Both the position numbers and the translations under genes were made by a program. Under the pieces are notes generated by a model. That model was not told where the DNA came from and made no database searches. It worked only from the letters and a program-made list of their open reading frames with translations. Source: Pollenia angustigena (lineage: Eukaryota > Arthropoda > Insecta > Diptera > Polleniidae). From it: 64,000 bases of DNA. Location: positions 120,030,053 to 120,094,052 of the forward strand of contig OV884056.1 in assembly GCA_930367215.1 (NCBI GenBank). Direction: 5' to 3'. Positions 43,697 to 54,847 of this stretch are shown piece after piece (position 1 is the first letter of the stretch; each line of letters opens with the position of its first letter).

Positions 43697-45121
43697 ACAA
43701 TTGAAAACCCAATTAAGACATTACGATTCATCATTGATACTGGAGCGGAATTCAGCATCATCAATGAAAATATTTGTGATCCAAAATGGAAGCATGAAGT
43801 CGACGTAGTTTTAAGAGCAATGGGAAATTAATTCAGAGTAAGGCAACTTTGCAAATTCCCCATATTTAATGAATTTAATTCCAACTATTTATGCGAATTT
43901 TTAGAGTTTAACTTTAACGACAGATTTGATGGGTTAATAGGAAATAATATCTTAGCAGATCTTGATTGTGTTGTGAATTACAAAAATAGACAACTAGAAA
44001 CAAGAGATGCGTGTATCCCTATGCATCTTAATAAAGAAGAAGAAGATTATAAGAATAAATGTTACAGTGAAAACGTGGTAGAACTTCATTGTAATGACAT
44101 AAAAAATAGGGATACGACTTCTATCTCAGACTTGAAAACCGCACATTTAAATGAAACTGATAGAAATAAATTGTTGTCGATACTAAGGAAACACAGAAAA
44201 ATTTTTCATCGAGAAGACGAGAATCTATCCTTTACAAATAAGATAAAACATAGGATTAATACACAGCATGAAATCCCGGTGTACTCGAAACTATATAGGT
44301 ATCCGGAAATACATAAGAATGAAATAAATAGGCAAATTGAAGAAATGTTGCTACAAGGAATTATAAGAGAATCCTCTAGTCCTTATAACAGTCCCATTTG
44401 GATAGTTCCAAAGAAAATGGATGCGTCAAATATTCAGAAATGGCGCCTTGTGATCGATTATAGAAAATTAAATAGCATAACTATCGAACATAGATTCCCA
44501 ATTCCAAATATAGATGATATATTTGACAAATTGGGAAAATGTCAATATTTTACAACCCTCGATCTATGCCAGGGTTTCCACCAGATAGAAATGGATGAAA
44601 AAGACATCCATAAAACGGCATTTTCAACTGCAAGCGGGCATTACGAATTTTTGCGTATGCCCTTCGGGTTGAAAAATGCACCCTCTACGTTCCAGAGACT
44701 AATGAACGAGGTTTTGAGGGAACACATTGGTAAAATATGTCTGGTGTATTTAGATGATATTCTAATATTCTCTACAAGTATAGAGGAACACATGGAGTCT
44801 CTAACTAAAATATTAAGCTGTTTGCAGAGGGCAAATCTGAAAATCCAGCGGAACAAATGCAGCTTTCTAAAACAAGAAACAGATTTTTTAGGACACTTAG
44901 TCACTTGTAATGGTATAAAACCAAATCCCAAAAAAGTAGAAGCTATAGATAAGATTCCCCTTCCAAAGAATCAGAAAGAAATCAAATCTTTTTTAGGAAT
45001 TACAGGCTATTATAGAAGAATTATAAAAGACTACTCAAAGGTAGCACACCCCTTAGTAAAGTACTTGAAGAAAGGTGCAAAGATTAACCTTAAGGATAAA
45101 AATTACAGAGATGCATTTTAA
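43697..45121 (+). pseudogene. Errantivirus protease and reverse transcriptase
   Basis: Protease: IIDTGAEFSIINE, with DTGA at 43736-43747, then a stop near 43828 within the domain and FDGLIGNNILADLDC. RT occupies the long frame 43973-45121: RHRINTQ-type KIKHRINTQHEIPVYSK, SSSPYNSPIWIVPKK, DYRKLNSITIEHRFPIPNID, TLDLCQGFHQIEMDE, MPFGLKNAPSTFQRLMN and VYLDDILIFS. The YLDD box is intact at 44747-44758. The frame ends with TAA at 45119 where an acidic residue is expected. The RT core itself is complete. Confidence 0.9.
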
Positions 45122-45744
45122 AATTAAAAATACTCATTAAGTCGGATCCTATTTTGGTACATCCTGACTTTGAAAAAAATTTACTGTTGTCACTGATGCT
45201 AGTGATTTTGCCCTAGGGGCGGCGCTGATGCAGAATGATAAGATTATCTGTTATGCCAGCCGATCCCTCAACGGTCATGAAAAAAAACTATAGCACTATA
45301 GAGAAAGAACTCTTGGCTATAGTATGGGCGACGAAGTATTTTCGACCTTACATATTCGGCAGACATTTTACAGTTAAAACAGACCATAAGCCCCTTGTAT
45401 GGCTGAACAACCTGAAAGAGCCGAACGCAAAGCTACAACGCTGGAAAATTCAGCTAAATGAATTTGACTTTAACGTAAACTACATAAAAGGCAAAGAAAA
45501 TGTCGTTGCCGATGGACTTAGCCGAGTTATCGCAAATCCAGAAGACGAGGTAGTCATTAATTTAAACGAATTGTTTGAGGATGATATAGATACTGTACAC
45601 AGTGCGGAAACTGACAGTACCGACTTTATCCAAATAACTGAGAGCCCCATTAACGTATTTAAAAACCAACTAATCCTGAAAATGCAGAGAGACAATCCTG
45701 CAGTAAGAAAATCGTGTTTCAAAGAAAAATCAGAGAAACAATGA
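45122..45744 (+). pseudogene. Errantivirus RNase H
   Basis: The domain starts at about 45185 ([19 protein letters not shown] in a shifted frame, after a probable 1-base loss in the A run at about 45173). It continues in the 45235-45744 frame with [31 protein letters not shown] and VVADGLSRV. Catalytic Asp and Glu contexts are visible. The frame ends at 45742 and the coding continues in another frame with integrase. RNase H removes the RNA strand during cDNA synthesis. Confidence 0.88.
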
Positions 45745-46800
45745 ACGTGACGCCAAATAGCGACTTATTGGAACTAATGAGAGAGAAGTTACCACACAAA
45801 GGACTATTGGTAGTATTTTGTCCTGACAATGATTTATTTTTAAAATTTCAAGACCTTTACATAAGAAACTTTGTGAGGAATGAAAATTTGAAAGTTTTAA
45901 AATCTAATATATTTTTAGAAGACGTTACCGATAAGGGTAAAATCCTTCAGATAATAGAATCTGAACACCTACGGAACAACCACAGGGGAATTAACGAAAT
46001 TTTTTCAGAAATAAAAAAGAAACACTACTATCCAAATTTACAAAAAACGATTCAGAAATTTATTAACAATTGTGAAATATGTAATAGGGCTAAATATGAT
46101 AGAAACCCTATCAAACATTCGTTAAATATAACAAAAACTCCCGTCAAACATAATGAAACAGTTCATTTTGACATCTGGTACCCACAGAGGAATGTTATGT
46201 TTTTAACCAGCATTGACAAATTGACGAAATATGCTACTGCGCACCCACTGAAAGATAGAACATGGGTATCAATTGTCGACGCAATCAAAATTCGAATTCA
46301 ATATCTTGGTAAACCAGAAACACTGGTTACGGACAATGAACTGGACACGGTAGCAGTTAGACAATTCCTTCGAGATTACGGAATCAATATTCATTTCACT
46401 ACAACCAATAGGAAAACAGGAAATTCAGATGCCGAAAGACTCCATCTGACGTTGAATGAACACATTCGACTATTTAACTCGGATGAACATAATGAAGATA
46501 GCTTGGACGAGAAAGTGTCTAAGGCAATAATTGCTTACAATAATACAATCCATTTGACGACAAAAATGAAACCAATCGATTTCATTAACAATTTAATATC
46601 ACACGAGGACTTAAGACAATTTTCAGAAGAACAGCATAAGCAAAAGACCACCAGAATAAATGCTATAAACACTAAAGAAGGGAACGTGGCTGACAGAGAA
46701 TTCGAGAATAGGTTTATAATGAATAATAGAGCTAGTAAAGCTTAACCTAAATATAGGAAAGTAGGAAACTATAGAGTAGAAGATAATTATTTGGTCTCCA
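45714..46800 (+). pseudogene. Errantivirus integrase
   Basis: The open frame 45714-46745 has about 343 codons. HHCC domain: SEHLRNNHRGINE and INNCEICNRAKYD. Core: VHFDIWYPQ, LVTDNELD and SDAERLHLTLNEHI supply the D, D and E positions. A stop at 46743 falls just before the C-terminal segment (KVGNYRVEDNYL, VKRKYVFQDNE), which continues in frame to about 46935 and overlaps the env start region. Overlap of pol and env in different frames is normal for errantiviruses, whose env is made from a spliced RNA. Confidence 0.9.
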
Positions 46801-48336
46801 ATGATAATAAGTTTAAAAAAGCCTATAAAACTCAAGTTAAACGAAAATATGTCTTTCAGGATAACGAAAATGAAAATCACATTGTTAATTCCATTGTTGG
46901 TGGCGGTACAGGCGCTTCTACAAGTAAACAGGATTGAGGAGAACTCGGGGTACACTATGGTCCAGTTAATGAAAGCAAGAATAACTAACGTGACAAATAC
47001 AATATTACACATAATACACCCCATGGAAATTTTGGATATAATTGATCAAATAGAAAGGAATATTGAAGAAATAGATGTAGACAACAAAGAATTACTAAGG
47101 GTAGAATTTAAAGTTGTAAAAGCAAAAGTTAGAACTCTGATTCCCTCTAACTCAAATAGGACAAAGAGAGGTTTAATTAACGGAATAGGTAGTATTCACA
47201 AATGGCTCTTCGGAGTAATGCACAATGACGACAGAGAGGAAATTTTAGAACATTTAAGAAACGTAGACATTAATAGCCACAATGCCATTCAAACCTTGAA
47301 TAAACAGATCACCATTAACACACATTTTATAGAATCTATCGAAACAATACGAAGAGCAGTAGAAAACGACAGAGCTAAAATAGATAAAACTTTCGATGAA
47401 ATTAAGAAAAGAAATAATGAAATAGTTGGGAGACTTTTGTACACGGACCAAATGCTCAAATTGAAAAGTTTGGAAGGGAAAATTACACAAATTCAAGAAA
47501 ATATAGCGTCAGCTAGAAACAGTATGATACACCCAGGTGTACTTACACCTGAGGAAATAGAAGAATTCAAAATCGATTATTTTAAACTAAAAATGATTAA
47601 AATGGGAGTTATGACTTATATGAATAATTCATTAATTATAGCACTAAAAATCCCAACAGACTTTGAAACTAATAATCCCATTACCAAATGATAAGTATCT
47701 GGAAATCGACGAGAATAACGAACGTGTAGTCACAATAAATAACATAACTTACACATACGAAGAAAATCTAACTTTTACCGACCTAAGAAGTAGCGAAAAC
47801 TGTGTCATATTGAAAAACTGTGAATTGAAGTTTAACAATATAACAAATATCGAAGTTATTGATGACGATTTAATTTTAGTTAAGAATGCGAACAATGTTA
47901 AATGAACGCAAAACTGCGATAACAGAGACATTGTAATTATTTAATTAACTTTTATAATTGCGAATTAAAAAGATTAAGTAAGAATTTCACAAACAAAAAA
48001 ATCATTATTCATGAGAAATTTATTTACCCAGACAATGATGTGACAAATGTAACTTTTAAAGAAAAAATTAATTTTGAGGCTATTAAAATCAATCAATTTG
48101 AAAATATTTAGCAAATCTAGGAATTGTTATACCACAAAAATGTATCTTATGGTATAAACATAACCTTAGTACTAATAATAACCATTGTAATTATAATATA
48201 TATAATTTACAAAAAATATTTTAACAATAGAGATAAAAACATTGTAAATTTTCAATTAGAAGCTCACCCCACAACCTCTCATTTAACAGACATGGTTAAA
48301 TCTGAGGGTGGAGGAGTAATATGGAACACTAAGTAA
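46801..48336 (+). pseudogene. Errantivirus envelope gene, in three pieces
   Basis: The first frame (46801-47691, about 296 codons) has a hydrophobic signal-like segment near 46868-46925 and a basic RTKR site at about 47158-47169, followed by a Gly-rich hydrophobic stretch. This is the furin-site and fusion-peptide layout of baculovirus F-like Env. A heptad-rich helical region follows. A frameshift near 47670 moves to a second frame ending at 47903. Stops follow. A third piece (48124-48336) holds a strongly hydrophobic membrane segment and a short charged tail. The gene is therefore inactive as it stands. Env would mediate entry in infectious relatives. Confidence 0.85.
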
Positions 48337-48462
48337 ATTGTGCTTCTGAAAATTATAAGAATAGCAAAGAAAATGTTTTTTAAAACAGAATAGAAATAAG
48401 CATATATAAAATCAGAAAAATATATATATTTTTTTTATGACTTCAGCAGGGACTGCTGAAAC

Positions 48463-48474
48463 TGAGGGTGGAGG
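48463..48474 (+). promoter_or_regulatory. Errantivirus polypurine tract
   Basis: TGAGGGTGGAGG abuts the 3' LTR. The same GAGGGTGGAGGAGT also occurs at 48304-48317, about 160 bp upstream. Confidence 0.8.
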
Positions 48475-48774
48475 AGTCATATAATCAAATGACTTCACTC
48501 TTTTCCAGCCCTGTTTTTGTTTTTACATCCCATATGTCTCTGTTGAATAGCAGACATATGAGATACGAACACTTGTGTATGCTTATTTCTTCTTTAGTAA
48601 CAAACGTGGGAATCTGCTCAGTAAGCAGATTCCATATTTGTTAGATTTATAAAAACACAATTAGATTTATAAGAAGACAATGTAAAAATAGTTTTATAAG
48701 TTTTGGTAAAAAATAAAGTTTCAGTTCAGAATTAACAATGAAGTGATCTAGTTGTTTCATTCGGAATCATAACT
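48475..48774 (+). repeat. Errantivirus 3' LTR
   Basis: 300 bp, nearly identical to 41268-41567. Confidence 0.92.
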
Positions 48775-49182
48775 ATATGCTGGGTCCTTGAGCAATTTTT
48801 AGTCTATTTAGCCATGTCCGACTGTTCAAAACACTCTCACTTGCGAAAAAACTCATAATAAAAGAACAATATTGGTGTAAAATTCTTTCCACTTCTCCTA
48901 AGCATTTCTGAATTTAACTCCAACACAATTGGTTTAGTTGGAAACGAGTCAAAAAAACCAATGTGAAACATCGTGCCTTAAAAATTTATACACACTTTGA
49001 TTAAAAAAAACTAATATAAATGCATGGCAGAATGCACCCTTAACATTAAATCTTCAAAAACACAGAATACATTAAATTTTGTTTAGATCGGTTCATAAAC
49101 ACACAACTTTAAATATGTATAAAAAAATCAATAAAAAATTTTATTGTTTACTTTTTATTCGCACCTTTTGTAAACAACTATT
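48775..49182. other. TIR-element interior, right part, with dispersed-repeat fragment
   Basis: CTGGGTCCTTGAGCAATTTT and TAGCCATGTCCGACTG continue the dispersed repeat interrupted by the errantivirus. The rest is AT-rich and non-coding. Confidence 0.6.
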
Positions 49183-49304
49183 TTGACAACTCGGATATGT
49201 TGCACTAACAAAATGCCTGTTATTTTTGTTAGAGTTGTAATTGTTGTAGCGACGAGTTTACCTTGTTGAATTCGCCTTGGTTATGACGATGTAACAATGT
49301 GTGT

Positions 49305-49975
49305 TAGGGATGGGCAAATTGAAAAAATATATCGATATATATCGAATCGATATTTTTTAAGATTATCGATATTTATTTTTTCAAAAATATCGATATATCG
49401 AACGTATTACCAAATTAAAAAATTTAATATATATGCCCAAATCTTAATATTATTCCAAACATATATAGGCACATATATTGTTCCAAAACCGCATAAAATA
49501 AATCTTTTCAAGTTCGTTTGACTTTACTGTTTTAATTAGAAATCTGCAAGGTAAAACCCCCGCTTCTTTCTTAAAATTTCTTCTAATACATGCAGTCTAC
49601 AACTGACATGAAATGCTTAACATTAACACTAATATGATGTTATTGTTAAGTATAGACTCATCATGTTAGAGGTTTTCTCATGTTGGAACACGTTTGTTAA
49701 TGCAAATTTTTTAACAATGCTTTTTTAACCATGTTATAACAGCAAATCATGTCAGTTGAAGACGGGGAGTTATTGATCTTCATATTAGTTTGAAAAAACA
49801 TATGATGCTTGCAGTGATGCCAATTTTTAAATACATATTGTTTGAAAAAACGGCTAAAATTTTGCGTTTTTAATGAAAACTGACTTTAAAAAATATCGAA
49901 TTCGATAGTCGTATTTCAATATCGATACATCGATGTATCGGTATTTTAAATATCGGCGATATATTCCCATTCCTA
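49305..49975. mobile_element. hAT-like MITE rich in TATCGATA
   Basis: The ends are TAGGGATGGGCAA and the mirror CCCATTCCTA. The flanking 8-mers ATGTGTGT (49297-49304) and ATGTTTTT (49976-49983) match at 6 of 8, a decayed hAT-length duplication. Both subterminal regions are dense in ATATCGATAT-type palindromes. No transposase is encoded. Confidence 0.65.
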
Positions 49976-50009
49976 ATGTTTTTTTTTTTTGCATTATTTA
50001 TTTATTAGT

Positions 50010-50165
50010 CTTGGGCTTAATCGTTCATTTAGGTGACCGGTCATTATCGTTCAGTTAAAACAAATGAACTAGTTCGTTCTTTTCGTTCACTCGGTCTTTT
50101 CTGTCAGCGGTCTTTTGTGTCAGTCGGTCTTTTGTGTCACTTGGTCGTTTGTGGCCTTCGTTAAG
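50010..50165. repeat. GTTCATTGAACTAGTTCGTTC-type repeat with 17-bp tandem units
   Basis: ATGAACTAGTTCGTTC and TCATTATCGTTCAGTT match, inverted, a segment at 59930-60004. CGGTCTTTTGTGTCAGT-like units repeat three times at about 50093-50143. Probably the edge of a decayed MITE. Confidence 0.55.
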
Positions 50166-50247
50166 TCATTTACAATTGATTGAATACGGCAATGAGTATG
50201 AGCATACTTGTATGATGTTACACTCAAAATATTATGTAGGTAAATTC

Positions 50248-50595
50248 CATGGTGGAATAAACAGGTGGCAGCACTACGCCAGATGACGATTTTTTGCTCT
50301 TGCATTGTTTGTCTAGGTTTATGTCAAAGTTTTGTTTATGTTTACAAAAAGTTCACGATTTGTGCTGTGATTATTGTATTTTATTAAAGTTTTTGATAAT
50401 TTTAAATTAAAATAAATTAGATATTGCCCATAATTAAATAAAAATTGGCTTAAAATGTATTTATTTCATCACGTTTAGCGACACGCTTTGATTTTTGTTT
50501 AAACTATTTTTTGACGTAAACGGCGATATAATTTCCATTTTTGTTGTAATCTTGTATTTGTTGCCGTAACGATGCCACCTGCTTATTCCACCATG
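50248..50595. mobile_element. MITE with 9-bp target duplication and P-like ends
   Basis: CATGGTGGAATAAACAGGTG is mirrored (one difference) by CACCTGCTTATTCCACCATG ending at 50595. GGTAAATTC flanks both ends (50239-50247 and 50596-50604). The ends loosely recall P-element termini (CATG..GAATAA), but P elements make 8-bp duplications. A 9-bp duplication is also usual for Mutator-like elements. The 348-bp interior is non-coding. Confidence 0.75.
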
Positions 50596-50604
50596 GGTAA
50601 ATTC

Positions 50605-51265
50605 AAAAGAATATTAAGTTTGAATAACTAAAAATTTAATTAGAAAACGGAAAATCATTTAAAATAAAGGAATTTTACGGCTTTTTTTAAGGTTAATTTT
50701 AAAACGTAGAAATTCTTTAAAAATGAATAAATTTTTCTATTATTTAAAATAAAAATATACCAACTACAAAAAATACATTCAAAGGTTTTTTCAGTAAATT
50801 TTTACTCAATTTAAATTACATACTGAGATAGCTGTCATTATTATCTACCAAATCAGCGAAAAATTTTTGTTTATGTTATTTATGTGCAAATAATAAAATA
50901 ATATGTTAATAATAAAATAATTTAAAATAACTTTGCATTTAAGTATTTCAGTTTTATTTTATGCATACAAAATATCTGAACATATTTATTTTTGGAACAA
51001 CATGTAAAATAGTTAAAGAATTAGTTTTAACTTTACGGAAAATGATTTTAGTAAATTACATTCAGTTACTGTAAAACTTTTTGAGTGTACACAAAAATAG
51101 AAAACAATAAACGCAAAATTCTCAGTTGTTTTTTCGTTTACCAAACAACTGATTGAAAAGAAACAATACTATTAAAATGTTTATGTTGTACCAGTATACA
51201 ATATATGTTTCTTTTAACACATTGCCAGTGGCAATTTGGCACATTGTTTAGAAAATTTCATAGTA
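50605..51265. other. AT-rich spacer
   Basis: No supported feature. Confidence 0.4.
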
Positions 51266-51268
51266 CAA

Positions 51269-51330
51269 ACTGGGCTGCCATATGTAGTGATTTCTCGCTT
51301 AACGTGGCGGTTTTAATACTTGTTTGGTGT
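51269..51330. mobile_element. Decayed hAT-like end
   Basis: GGGCTGCCATATGTAGTGAT, TTCTCGCTTAACGTGGCGGT and TACTTGTTTGGTG resemble the first 65 bp of the 2198-3140 element with mutations. No partner end was located. Confidence 0.5.
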
Positions 51331-51359
51331 TCTCATATTCTAAATGCTTATGTGTATTT

Positions 51360-51481
51360 TATAGAACACGAGCGCCTTACTCGTCCGTTCAACTTACATT
51401 TAAAACAGAAACAAATTTCGAAATTTTGTTTTTGTTTTAAATGTAAGTTGAACGGACGAGCAAGGCGCTCGTGTTCTATAA
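51360..51481. repeat. 122-bp near-perfect palindrome
   Basis: TATAGAACACGAGCGCCTTA at 51360 is mirrored to 51481 with about two mismatches and almost no loop. No protein or known RNA signature. Confidence 0.85.
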
Positions 51482-51492
51482 ACACCACATTA

Positions 51493-51662
51493 AGCTTCGT
51501 ACAGACGATGGTCAGATCTTACAATGTTGTCATAAAAATTGCTTAAAATGTATTGAAACTGTGTGAACATTGTAAGATGTGTAAAATTAATGCATCTGAC
51601 AATGGCATCATTGTCAGAAAAATTACAACATTGTAAGATCTGACCATCGTCTGTACGAAGCT
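51493..51662. mobile_element. 170-bp MITE with TTA duplication
   Basis: AGCTTCGTACAGACGATGGT opens about 38 bp of perfect terminal inverted repeat, mirrored to 51662. TTA flanks both ends (51490-51492 and 51663-51665). A TWA duplication suggests PIF/Harbinger. Confidence 0.85.
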
Positions 51663-51787
51663 TTAGGTAACTTTATTTAAAGAGAAAGAATTACTTAAAA
51701 ACTTTTCTTCCTGTTTTTCGAACTTATAATGTCATTAATCAATTTATATGATATAAAAGCATGTTGCTTACACAATTTTTTTTTAAA

Positions 51788-52007
51788 TATAAAAGCTTGT
51801 CGCAAGATTTAAGTACTCGTATTTACTTCGTTTGAGAATTTTAGTAGTTAATATCAATCACATCAACGGTCAATTTCAGCAAGTTCAGTTATAATTAACT
51901 ATCCGCTATAACTGACAAAAACATATTGTTAACTGGAAGTTAAATTGGTCGCAAGTTATTTAATTTACATGTTTTTCTACACAAGTAAATCTCGCGACAA
52001 GCTTTAA
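51788..52007. repeat. Inverted repeat, possible MITE
   Basis: AAAGCTTGTCGCAAGATTTA near 51791 is mirrored with one mismatch by TAAATCTCGCGACAAGCTTT near 51986. No clean duplication. Confidence 0.55.
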
Positions 52008-52649
52008 ATCGTATAATTTATGTAACGACGTTTTCAGTTGATAGTAAAAGTTTTTAAGTTACATTATATTTATTCTTTTCAGAGCATTTAAATAAAAGAT
52101 GTTTTTTTTAAAATAATTTTTTACTTTTAACTCGCATTCGTATTCTCAGGAAGTAATTTCAGTTGATACCCATATTGAAGATTTAGAGTCACTCATCAAG
52201 CCCTCCCATTTGATACTCATATTGTTGGAATGCATTTAAAATAATAAGTCCGCCATCTTGGGTGTTTTACCATGTTGGATGTATAATAACTTTACACAGT
52301 TAACCATGCATTTTCATCCAAACTGAACATATGTTACAAAATGTCAGCTAAATCGGTTCGAGTAATCTGCTTTAAATTTAAGTTGCAAGATTTTACCCAC
52401 AAACATACATTGCAAGTTAAATAAAAGCTTTTAAAATTCATAAGTAGTTTCTTATAAACTAATTTTTTTTTCATATTAACAGTCTTATGCCCGTAATTTC
52501 TACAAAAAGAAATCTAGCAGTGCATAGAAGTCAATGGTGTAAAAGCTGTCATATTTTAAATGAAAACTGAAGCATAAAACATCAACGCTAAATAAATGTT
52601 GAAATAGGTAAAAATAACTGTTAGGTACGAATACGACCAGCTTTCTTTT
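52008..52649. other. AT-rich spacer
   Basis: No gene or transposon end was recognised. Confidence 0.4.
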
Positions 52650-53000
52650 TTATACCCTTCACCACAGGTTTAAAAGGGTATATATAAGTTTGTCATAACG
52701 TTTGTAATTTCCACAATATTGATTTTAGACCCCATAAAGTATATATATTCTGGGTCCATATGAGAAGAGAAGTTGATTTAATGATGTCCGTCTGTCCGTC
52801 TTACGTTTGATATGTTTTTTCCGGATAATCCAGACATGATAGCGGCTAGGTTGTTCTACATTTATGTTACATACAGTCCACCATTTCTTGCTATTGAAAT
52901 TCAGCAAGATCGGTCCACAAATGGCTTAGATATGACCAAAAAACCACGACTGCCTCTAATTTTTCCAAAAAATCCCTTGTGGTTGTTGTTTTTTTATTTG
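52650..53000 (+). repeat. Dispersed dipteran repeat
   Basis: TATACCCTTCACCACAGGTT, GTATATATAAGTTTGTCATA, CCCCATAAAGTATATATATT and GATGTCCGTCTGTCCGTC, in this order, match 55636-55960 closely. The open frame at 52812-53063 is repeat-derived. Confidence 0.75.
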
Positions 53001-53140
53001 AACGAGTTGAATTTTAAGCATAAGAATCATGTACACATGCTTGTACATGATTGTTCGCTTTAATTGAAAAATACATACCTACATATTAAACTAATAATAT
53101 GACGGAGTATATTATACTATAATTCTTTATTTTTAACAAC

Positions 53141-53225
53141 GTTAATAGCTCAATGGTCTGGGCGGTTGCCCAAGAAGGTTTGTTTGTTATATTGCCGGGG
53201 TTCAAATCTCGGCATCTCCACCTTT
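53141..53225 (+). pseudogene. tRNA-like sequence
   Basis: TAGCTCAATGGTC (A-box-like, 53146-53158) and GGTTCAAATCTC (B-box-like, 53199-53210) are about 53 nt apart. A D-arm (GCTC/GGGC) and T-arm (CCGGG/CTCGG) can pair, but no 7-bp acceptor stem forms. A polymerase III type T-rich stretch follows. It is either a decayed tRNA or the head of a tRNA-derived SINE. Confidence 0.45.
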
Positions 53226-53229
53226 TCCA

Positions 53230-54845
53230 AACAGAAAATTTTTTAACTTTTTTTATAAATATTTCTATAAACGATTTTAAAATTATTCAGCGATTTTTGA
53301 TTTTTTCATTTTATTGACAATATAAATATGAATCGTTCGCCTTACATGTGAAACAAAAACCATATTTTACAATTTGTTTTTGGCTTAAATGTAAATACCT
53401 ATGTATGTAGTATGTACGAATATGCAAAAGTTATTTATGTGTATTGGTAGGCATTGTTTTCATGATTGTTGTTTTTTTTTCAGTTTTAGAGACGGATTGT
53501 TGCTATGTTTTGATAATCTCTTCTTACATTTCAATTCAAAAATCTTACACGTGCTGCCATATTATTTTTAAAAAATCTTATTATTTCTATTAAAAATGCC
53601 ATTGTTATTTGAAAACAAAACATTCAACAATAAGTATTTGCGTACGTAAATGTTTAATTTAATCAAAAAGCTAGAAACATTTAAGTTTGGATAATTTTAT
53701 TGACTAAACCAATGACATAGAAACAGATCTTAAAATTTGTTCACAGCTTACTCTGACATTAGGCAAGGCAAAGAAATGCTAAAAATTATTTTGAAAACGC
53801 TACAAATAATTCTTAAAGTTGTTCATTATATTGTTTTAAATCCTTATACATTTAAGTGACTCATTTTAAACAAAATTAAAATAAATGGTAATATTTAAAC
53901 AAGTATTTAGGTAGATTTGATATAGCATCAGATATAAATACCACAATTGGTTAACCTTGAAATTGGAAGGCCCTCTAATAAAAACAAAATACAAACGGTT
54001 TTATAGCTGTTTCGATTTAAAAGAATTTACAGACATATTTAGACTAGATTAATTTTTTTATATTTTAAAAAAACAGTCATCATTAATTGCGTAAAAGTTA
54101 GTTTATAACAATTTATTTTAGTTTTAATCGCTAAGACTATTCCATCCAACTTTAAAAATTAATCAAAAGAAGCTTAAAACATTTTTCTAAAAAGCTAATA
54201 AAATGCCAAATGGAAATTTGCTGAATTTACTTTCAAAAATAAAAAATTCCCACACTACTTAAAAGTCTTCATTAAAAATCGCCCAAATATGCAGGGTTAT
54301 CGTCTTGTAAAAAAATAAAATGAAATTTTTTTTTTCAATAAAATAAGAATTATCCATTTCCATACGAAATTTAATTTTGACTACAACTATTTTTTTTAGT
54401 CAAAATTTATTATAATTTATTATAACACATAAAAAACTCAAGTTTATCAATACCTATTCTTAAATTTTTAAAATAATTCTAAAAAAGCTAGAAACATTTA
54501 ATTAAAATGCTTAAAAAAATGCGAAGCGCTTAATGAAAGTATTTTAGCTAAATTAAAATTTTTAATCTAAGTTAAGCTGCAAAATTGCCAAAATGGTCAC
54601 ACTGCTTAAAAACCATACAAACAAGCAGGGTTATCCACTTTTAAAAAAAATTTTTATTTAGGGAATATTAGAAATGCCCTCATCATCTAATTTTACGACT
54701 ACAAAAAACCGCTAACATAACGAACAGTGATCTAGTGTCGTCAAAATATTAAAAGCAATCTTTGCCTTTTTATTGCTGACATTGTAACATATTAGTCACT
54801 TTTTTATACAATTTATACAAAAATATATTCATATATACCTATATA
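53230..54845. other. AT-rich spacer
   Basis: Long stretch without coding, RNA or terminal-repeat signature. It contains dispersed hexamer-level similarity only. Confidence 0.4.
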
Positions 54846-54847
54846 CG

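Larger units (their letters stand above)
41268..48774 (+). mobile_element. Errantivirus (Gypsy-type endogenous retrovirus) with env
   Basis: LTRs of 300 bp (41268-41567 and 48475-48774) start AGT and end ACT, typical of insect errantiviruses. They differ at about two positions by eye, so insertion was recent. The ATAT duplication lies at 41264-41267 and 48775-48778. The order is primer site, repeat-rich leader, gag, pol, env. Several stops and frameshifts are present in all three genes despite the near-identical LTRs. It sits in a dispersed repeat (CTGGGTCCTTGAGCAATTTT follows it) inside the 40436-49281 element. Confidence 0.93.
40436..49281. mobile_element. TIR DNA element with TATG duplication, host of the errantivirus
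   Basis: ACCAAGGCGAATTCAACAAG at 40436 is mirrored by CTTGTTGAATTCGCCTTGGT ending at 49281. A second inner mirrored block is TCCGAGTTGTCAA (about 40494) against TTGACAACTCGGA (about 49183). TATG flanks both ends (40432-40435 and 49282-49285). Without the 7.5-kb errantivirus the element is about 1.3 kb and encodes no transposase I recognise. The superfamily was not determined. Confidence 0.7.

Noticed and set aside
43236..43712. Long minus-strand frame rich in Val and Ile opposite gag
   Set aside because: It is the complement of the Asn-rich gag tail. The low-complexity codons produce it.
50093..50143. CRISPR-like short repeats
   Set aside because: Three contiguous 17-bp units with no spacers, in a eukaryotic context.
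51360..51481. MicroRNA precursor
   Set aside because: The palindrome is too perfect and too long-armed for a typical precursor. Without small-RNA data it stays a repeat.
53141..53225. Functional tRNA gene
   Set aside because: A and B boxes are present but no acceptor stem forms, so only a tRNA-like call is justified.
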